From assembly GCA_035294565.1 (NCBI GenBank), contig DATGKR010000173.1, positions 1 to 54,018 on the forward strand: a stretch of 54,018 nucleotides of DNA. The letters are read 5' to 3'. Every line of letters begins with the position of its first letter. Position 1 is the first letter of the stretch. This document shows positions 49,174-54,018 of this stretch, piece by piece. The translations under genes and the position numbers were made by a program. The DNA comes from DATGKR01 sp035294565. Lineage in GTDB: Bacteria > Actinomycetota > Acidimicrobiia > Acidimicrobiales > Palsa-688. The notes under the pieces were generated by a model. It had not been told where the DNA came from. It was given only the letters and a program-made list of their open reading frames with translations, and searched no databases.

Positions 49174-50784
49174 TCACCCGCTGGCCGGACCGACGTCGAC
49201 GTAGGTGTTGTTGCAGTACAGGCCAGACGGGGGCCACGTCTCCACGAAGTTGTTGCCCTGCACGACCACATTGGTGACGCACGGCGGGCCGGTTCGGTTG
49301 CTCGGCGTGTAGGGTCCGAAAGCCCCGTCGCTGGTCCAGTTGGTCACCTGTTCGAGCGCGGAGGTGAGCGACTGGCGGGTCGGGTTGCGGCCCGACTTGA
49401 GGAGGGCGTAGACGAACAGCTCGGCGTCGTCCCACGCTTCGAGGCCGAACTCGCTGGGCGGCTGGCCCGGCTCGTAGGTGGACATCTCCTGCTGGTACTC
49501 CTGCACGCCGGGGACGGGGTCGGAGAGGGGCACGGAGGAGAGGAACACGTCGAGGTGGGTGTAGGCGGCGGCACCCTGGGAGGTCGAGATCTGGTCGGGG
49601 GTGTAACCCTCGTAGGTGGTGCCGACCAGCTTCGGCTGGTACTGCTGGTTCTGCATCGCCTGCATCATGGCGTCGTTGCCGACCACGTCCATGGTGGTGA
49701 ACACCCCGGTGCAGCCCTTCTGCTGCATCGTGCTCACGACCGAGCTCATCACCGTGCCCGCCCCGGCGGGCGGCACGTTGTAGTCCTGGTAGGGGGAGGG
49801 GATGCCCTCCTTCTCGAACAGGGTCGTGTACTCCTGGCCGGCCTGGGCGCTGATGGGGATGTTGTAGGCGAGCACGCAGATGTTGCTCGGCGCCGCCCCG
49901 TACTGCTTCATGCCGTTGATCCACGCGTCGCCGACGTAGGCCTGTCCGCCTTTGACGGTGACGCTGCCGCCGTCGGCTGACCAGTACACCGGGGAGTTGG
50001 ACCGGTTGATGTTGATGGCCGGGCCGAGGTCAGGGGTGCCTGCGGCGACCATGGCGTTGACTCCCCCGTTGTCGGCGTCGGAGAGGGAACCGACGAAGGC
50101 GAGCACGTGAGGGATCAGGTACTGCACGTCGGCGGCGTTGTTGCTCGACGACTGCTGGTCGTCCTCGACTTGGACCTTGAGCTGCCGCCCGCAGATCCCG
50201 CCGAAGCGGTTGATGGCGTCGAACACGGCGGTGACCGCCTGCGCGCCGGCGGTGAAGCTGTCGGAAACCGCTCCGGTGAGGCCGCTCACGTTGCCCACGG
50301 TGATCGTCGAAGCGGTCACCCCCGGAGCCGACGCCGTGTTGCCCGCGGTGCCCGTGCAATAGGACGCCTGGGTCTGCGGGTCGTAGCTGAAGTTGGCCGG
50401 GGTGAGCGCTGCGACGCCGCCCGACGCCACCTGGGACTGACCGCCGCCCGACGCGCTCGAAGGCCCCTTCGATGCGACCTGGCCGCCCTGGGAACCGCCG
50501 CCCGAGGCTGCCTGGCCGGAGCCTGTGGCCGCGCTCGCGCCGGCGGCGGGGCTGGCCACCTGGCTCGACCCGCCGCTGGGACCGGAGGCCTGGGTTGCGC
50601 CTGTCCCGCTCTGCGCGCCGCTGGCGACCGCCGCCGGGAAGTAGGGGGGCACCCTCGCACCACAGGACGCCGCGACGAGAGCCACGGCGACGAGCACCGC
50701 CACCGAGGGGACGGAACGGCTCCTCCGCCGGCGACCCGCTCCCGCCGGCACCCCCGGGTCGGCACGCCTAGCGAGCAGCCGCAT
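49174..50784 (-). CDS. Substrate-binding lipoprotein of the ABC importer
   Basis: A 536-residue periplasmic-type binding protein of the LivK/branched-chain family. The signal ends in LVAASC with lipobox Cys41. It is followed by an unusually long Gly/Ser/Ala/Gln linker (about residues 55-125, four SQVAS/GQVAS-like repeats) before the folded domain, which begins ITVGNVSGLTG and has the VEDDQQSSSNNAADVQYLIP segment. I start at ATG 50784 because GGGGGG lies seven bases upstream; ATG 50799 is the alternative. It captures the substrate outside the cell; its family binds amino acids, aromatic acids, amides or urea. Confidence 0.92.
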   Translation of the reverse strand: MRLLARRADPGVPAGAGRRRRSRSVPSVAVLVAVALVAASCGARVPPYFPAAVASGAQSGTGATQASGPSGGSSQVASPAAGASAATGSGQAASGGGSQGGQVASKGPSSASGGGQSQVASGGVAALTPANFSYDPQTQASYCTGTAGNTASAPGVTASTITVGNVSGLTGAVSDSFTAGAQAVTAVFDAINRFGGICGRQLKVQVEDDQQSSSNNAADVQYLIPHVLAFVGSLSDADNGGVNAMVAAGTPDLGPAININRSNSPVYWSADGGSVTVKGGQAYVGDAWINGMKQYGAAPSNICVLAYNIPISAQAGQEYTTLFEKEGIPSPYQDYNVPPAGAGTVMSSVVSTMQQKGCTGVFTTMDVVGNDAMMQAMQNQQYQPKLVGTTYEGYTPDQISTSQGAAAYTHLDVFLSSVPLSDPVPGVQEYQQEMSTYEPGQPPSEFGLEAWDDAELFVYALLKSGRNPTRQSLTSALEQVTNWTSDGAFGPYTPSNRTGPPCVTNVVVQGNNFVETWPPSGLYCNNTYVDVGPASG

Positions 50785-50993
50785 GGACGGACCCCCCATG
50801 GCTCGGCGCGGCCCCCACGCTGCAGGGCGGAACGCTTATCAGCTTACCCAACCACTTCCCTCCGGTTGCTGACGGGAACGTCATACTCGGGTCGCCGAGG
50901 CGGCACGAAAACAATTTTGATGCGCGGGAATTTCGATGCGACCGAGGCGCTCTCCTGCCTGGGACGGTCGCAGTTCGGCGCCCGGAGACGGGA
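50785..50993 (-). promoter_or_regulatory. Promoter region of the importer operon
   Basis: The 209-base space between the amidohydrolase stop and the binding-protein start. It holds operator site 7, a possible -10 TAAGCT (50846-50841) 50 bases before the start and a second option, TATGAC (50885-50880), which overlaps the operator. An AT-rich patch (AAAACAATTTTGAT, near 50908-50921) lies upstream and could be an UP element or the end of the amidohydrolase transcript. Confidence 0.45.
50870..50883. promoter_or_regulatory. Operator TGACGGGAACGTCA (TGAC-N6-GTCA site 7)
   Basis: The same half-sites and spacing as sites 1-6, over 25 kb from the nearest of them, upstream of the importer-dehydrogenase-ferredoxin operon. 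It ties that operon to the left-hand catabolic regulon. Confidence 0.75.
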
Positions 50994-52199
50994 CTAGGCC
51001 GCCACCTGGTCGTAGTGGAGCAGGTGGTTGAGGTTGCCGCCCATCACCTTGCGCACGTCCTCGTCGGAAAGTCCCTCGAGGTCGTCGACGAAGGTGAGCG
51101 GGTCGGCGAGCCCCTCGGGGTGGGGGTAGTCGGACCCGAACAGCACGCGGTCCGCTCCGATCAGCGAGACGAGGCCGACGGGGTCCTCCTCGTGGAATGG
51201 GTGGACGTATATGTTCCGCTTGAAGACCTCCACCGGGTTCTCGTCGAAGTCTTTCGGCGAGAACTCCCAGCCGTGCTCGAACGCCTCGAGCAGGGGCCGC
51301 ACCCAGCCGCTGCCGTTCTCCACCGGGGCGAAGCGCAGCTCGGGGAAGCGGGTGCAAAGCCCGTGGGTGACGAGCGAGGCGACGGTGTCGACGATCGGCC
51401 GGGAGAAGTGGTGCATGATCGTGGCGAAGCCCGACTTGTTCTTGAACGGGAGGAACTCGCCTCCGCGGACCCCTTCCCACTCGTTCATGTACCGCTGGTA
51501 GCCGCTGTCGGAGGCGTGCATCCCGACGAGGACTCCCTCCTCGGCGACGATCTTCCAGAACGGGTCGAACTCGGGCAGCGCTGGGGACCGCCGGCCCATG
51601 AACCCGGGGACCGGGGCAGGCCGAACGAGGATCACCTTGGCCCCCCGCTCGAGCACCCATTCGAGCTCCTCGATGGCCCGTTCGACGATGGGGAGGGTTA
51701 TCACCGGCGTCGGGAAGATCCGGTCCTCGTAGTTGAACGTCCACTGCTCGTGCATCCACTGGTTGAGCGAGTGGATGACGGCGTGGGTGGCGAGCGGGTC
51801 GTCGGCCAGGCGCTCCTCGAGCAGGCTGGCGAGCGTCGGCCACATGAGGGCACGGTCGAGCCCCAGCTCGTCCATCAGCTTCAGGCGGGCCCCCGGCTCG
51901 CGGAAGGCCGGGATGGAGCGGATCGGCTTGCCCATGATCTCGCGGCGGCTCTTGCCCTCCGGGTTGCCAACCTTGAAGTACTCCTCCTGGGCGCCCGGGG
52001 CGGCGACCACGTCGAAGGTCGGGTTGGGGATGTAGTCGGAGATCACGTTGCGAACGGCGATCTTGGTCCGCCCCTCGACCTCCACGTAGCGGATCAGGCC
52101 CTCGTACTCGCGCGGCAGGTGGCGGGTGAAGGCGTCGGTCGTCTCGTACAGGTGGTTGTCGGCGTCGCAGACCGGGAAGTCGAGATCTCGTGACGGCAC
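50994..52199 (-). CDS. Amidohydrolase-2 family metal hydrolase
   Basis: A 401-residue TIM-barrel hydrolase that begins MPSRDLDFPVCDADNHLYET. Its first metal site is of the Asp-Asn-His kind. Later features are EEGVLVGMHASDSGYQ, APVENGSGWVRPLLEAFEHG and LFGSDYPHPEGL. It belongs to a different subgroup from 7184-8332 and 39200-40477. The GTG at 52199 has GGGGAGG seven bases upstream, and TAGGAT lies further upstream near 52240, so it has a conventional leader. It is the last catabolic gene before adk and has no TGAC-N6-GTCA site of its own. Confidence 0.88.
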   Translation of the reverse strand: MPSRDLDFPVCDADNHLYETTDAFTRHLPREYEGLIRYVEVEGRTKIAVRNVISDYIPNPTFDVVAAPGAQEEYFKVGNPEGKSRREIMGKPIRSIPAFREPGARLKLMDELGLDRALMWPTLASLLEERLADDPLATHAVIHSLNQWMHEQWTFNYEDRIFPTPVITLPIVERAIEELEWVLERGAKVILVRPAPVPGFMGRRSPALPEFDPFWKIVAEEGVLVGMHASDSGYQRYMNEWEGVRGGEFLPFKNKSGFATIMHHFSRPIVDTVASLVTHGLCTRFPELRFAPVENGSGWVRPLLEAFEHGWEFSPKDFDENPVEVFKRNIYVHPFHEEDPVGLVSLIGADRVLFGSDYPHPEGLADPLTFVDDLEGLSDEDVRKVMGGNLNHLLHYDQVAA

Positions 52200-52303
52200 G
52201 GCGGGGCCTCCCCAAACTCAGCTCTGACAGGTCGTCTCATCCTACCAGCTGCGAGAATGGCGTTTCCACCCCGCGGTACCCGCGTTTTCGCCCTACGCGT
52301 CGG

Positions 52304-52981
52304 CTACCCCGACAGCGCCCTCTGCTTGCGCCGGTTGACCTCGGCGACGAGCCGTTCGGTCACCTCGTCCGGCGAGCCGGTGCCCGAGACGGTTGCCAGC
52401 AACCCTTTCTTGTCGAACCACTCGATCAGGGGGGCGGTCTCGCGCTCGTAGAGCTCGAGCCTCCGCCTTATCGCAGCTTCGGTGTCGTCGTCGCGCTGCA
52501 CGACATCCCCTCCGCACACGTCGCAGATTCCCGGCACCCGAGGCGGGTTGTCGGCGACGCTGTAGTTGGCCCCGCAGTCGGTGCACACCCGCCGACTGGC
52601 GAGGCGCGACAGGACCTCGGTGGTGGCGATCTCGAGGTTGAGCACCACGTCGAGCGCCCGCGGGGCGACCATGTCCATCAGCGCCTCCGCTTGGGGGACG
52701 GTTCGGGGGAACCCGTCCAAGATGAAGCCGCGGTGGGTGGTGTCGTCCTTGGTCAGCCGCTCGCGTACCACGCCGATGACGATCTCGTCGGGCACCAACT
52801 CGCCGGCGTCGAGGTAGCGTCGGGCGGCCCGACCGAACTCCGACCCCGCCCTCACGGCCGCCCGGAACGTGTCGCCGGTAGCGACGTGCGGCACGACGTA
52901 GTGGCGCGACAGGCGGACCGCCTGTGTCCCCTTGCCCGCTCCTTGCTTGCCCAGGACGACGATCCGGGCGCCGGGGTTCAC
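52304..52981 (-). CDS. Adenylate kinase, zinc-LID type
   Basis: Interconverts ATP+AMP and 2 ADP. The 225-residue protein has the P-loop GKQGAGKGT at residues 11-19, the AMP-site TGDTFR region and FPRT. The LID carries a complete zinc site (Cys133, Cys136, Cys153, Cys156), the long bacterial form. It follows secY after 40 bases, as in the spc operon. In other genomes map comes next; here the next gene on this strand is the amidohydrolase at 50994. Confidence 0.98.
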   Translation of the reverse strand: MNPGARIVVLGKQGAGKGTQAVRLSRHYVVPHVATGDTFRAAVRAGSEFGRAARRYLDAGELVPDEIVIGVVRERLTKDDTTHRGFILDGFPRTVPQAEALMDMVAPRALDVVLNLEIATTEVLSRLASRRVCTDCGANYSVADNPPRVPGICDVCGGDVVQRDDDTEAAIRRRLELYERETAPLIEWFDKKGLLATVSGTGSPDEVTERLVAEVNRRKQRALSG

Positions 52982-53021
52982 CTACGAGGGCCCCTTTTCC
53001 CGGGGCGACGACATCTCGCCA

Positions 53022-54018
53022 CTACCGCAGGAAGCCCTCGTAGTTGCGCAGCATCAGCTGGCTGTCGACCTGTTTCATGGTCTCCAGAGCGACCCCCACG
53101 GCGATGAGAAGACTGGTACCGGCGAAGGGGTAGTTCTGGATCCCCCACCAGGCGAGCATCAGCGACGGCAGGAGGGCGACGAACGCCAGCCACAGGGAGC
53201 CGGGCAGGTTGATCCGGTTGAGGATCTGCTGCAGGTGCCGCTCGGTGTTCGGCCCCGGGCGGATGCCCGGGATGTAGCCGCCCTGCTTGCGGATGATGTC
53301 CGCCTGCTGGGCGGGGTCGAAGGTGACCGCCGCGTAGAAGTAGGCGAAGCCGACGATCAGGAGCCCGTAGAGGACTATGTACACCCAGTTCGACGGCTGG
53401 GCGAGGTGGAGGCTGATCCAGTCCTGCACCGACTTCCACCCCCCGGTGCTGGGCAGGACGTTGGAGATCAGGATCGGGAAGTACAGCACCGAGCTGGCGA
53501 AGATGATCGGCACCACGCCGCCGGTGTTCACCTTCATCGGGATGTAGGTGCTCTGACCGCCGTACATGCGCCTGCCGACCACCCGCTTGGCGAAGGTCAC
53601 GGGGATCCGTCGCTGGCCCTGCTCGATGAAGACGATGCACACCAAGAGGAACAGCGACACGGCGAGGATGATCCCGAATTTGAACCAGCCGGCTTCGGCC
53701 TTCACCGCAGCGCCGCCGCTCGGCATGGTGGCGACCACGTTGGTGAAGATCAGCACCGACATGCCCTGGCCGACGCCCCGCTGGGTGATCAGCTCGCCCA
53801 GCCACATGACGACGACGGTCCCGGCGGTCATGGTGAGGACCAAGAGCAGCACCCGGGGGACGGTGAAGTCGGGGATAAGGTCGATGTTCAGGCTGCCGCC
53901 GTTGCCGAGCAGGCCGCCGCCGCCGTTGTGGAACACGTAGGCCAGGCCGGTGGACTGCATGATGGCGAGGGCGATCGTCAGGTAGCGGGTGACCTGGGTG
54001 AGCTTCTTCTGGCCCACC
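53022..54018 (-). CDS. secY: Preprotein translocase subunit SecY (3' part)
   Basis: The central channel of the Sec translocon, which moves unfolded proteins across or into the membrane. About 331 C-terminal residues are in the window; the N-terminal 100 or so lie beyond the right edge. Visible are membrane helices from about TM3 onward, KKLTQVTRYLTIALA, the cytoplasmic loop VVGRRMYGGQSTYIPMKVNT and the family end MKQVDSQLMLRNYEGFLR. The order secY-adk marks the distal part of the spc operon. Confidence 0.98.
   Translation of the reverse strand, partial: VGQKKLTQVTRYLTIALAIMQSTGLAYVFHNGGGGLLGNGGSLNIDLIPDFTVPRVLLLVLTMTAGTVVVMWLGELITQRGVGQGMSVLIFTNVVATMPSGGAAVKAEAGWFKFGIILAVSLFLLVCIVFIEQGQRRIPVTFAKRVVGRRMYGGQSTYIPMKVNTGGVVPIIFASSVLYFPILISNVLPSTGGWKSVQDWISLHLAQPSNWVYIVLYGLLIVGFAYFYAAVTFDPAQQADIIRKQGGYIPGIRPGPNTERHLQQILNRINLPGSLWLAFVALLPSLMLAWWGIQNYPFAGTSLLIAVGVALETMKQVDSQLMLRNYEGFLR

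Noticed and set aside
52272..52288. Hairpin CGCGG-TAC-CCGCG followed by TTTT on the plus strand
   Set aside because: It looks like a terminator, but no plus-strand gene ends there; on the minus strand after adk there is no T-run. Probably chance.
1..54018. tRNA genes, rRNA genes, CRISPR arrays, insertion sequences
   Set aside because: None seen. Intergenic spaces are short, the longest being 251 bases, and contain no cloverleaf-like or regularly spaced repeats.

Overview
The window is high-GC, gene-dense DNA with many GTG starts, four-base stop/start overlaps and leaderless promoters. This fits an actinobacterium. I lean towards class Acidimicrobiia, because of the GYW/DGG/FGDAGFYGSTG-type repeats of the secreted protein at 19954-21348 and the actinobacterial CoA-ester enzymes, but no rRNA or other decisive marker is present.

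Both ends are housekeeping DNA on the minus strand. The left end (1-3538) holds rplQ (partial), rpoA, rpsD, rpsK, rpsM, rpmJ and map. The right end (52304-54018) holds adk and the 3' part of secY. Read along the minus strand these are the two halves of the classic spc-alpha ribosomal supercluster (secY-adk-map-...-rpmJ-rpsM-rpsK-rpsD-rpoA-rplQ), in the right order and orientation. About 48.8 kb of catabolic genes separates adk from map, and infA is missing from its usual place.

The 48.8 kb between them is a mosaic of short, translationally coupled operons on both strands. They encode a lipid, steroid-like or alicyclic acid degradation toolkit: three acyl-CoA synthetases, five acyl-CoA dehydrogenase genes (three two-subunit sets: divergent, fused and tandem), three MaoC-type hot-dog proteins, an enoyl-CoA hydratase-like protein, three SDRs, a zinc alcohol dehydrogenase, an aldehyde dehydrogenase, a thiolase, a Baeyer-Villiger monooxygenase, a P450, a 3Fe-4S ferredoxin, six amidohydrolases, a FGGY kinase with a class II aldolase and a 2-hydroxyacid dehydrogenase, three TetR regulators and a LivKHMGF-type ABC importer. 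A secreted repeat/GH25-like protein and a lipoprotein (19954-22217) look unrelated to the catabolic theme.

Regulation is unusually legible. A 14-bp palindrome TGAC-N6-GTCA occurs exactly seven times by eye (6258, 8351, 10772, 10948, 16448, 25045, 50870), always between genes and mostly next to a -10 box. It links almost all operons of the left half with the ABC importer operon at the far right. The likely regulator is the TetR at 8409-9095, co-transcribed with a site-bearing synthetase gene. The central module (28.6-34.6 kb) carries a different palindrome, ACAA-N3-TTGT, and the module around 40.5 kb a third, TGGCG-N4-CGCCA, next to its own TetR gene. Many promoters have a TANNNT -10 box 6-7 bases before a GTG codon, so the mRNAs should be leaderless.

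The simplest reading (inference) is a substrate-responsive uptake and degradation island: importer, then P450/BVMO oxidation, CoA activation, dehydrogenation, hydration and thiolysis. The substrate cannot be read from sequence.
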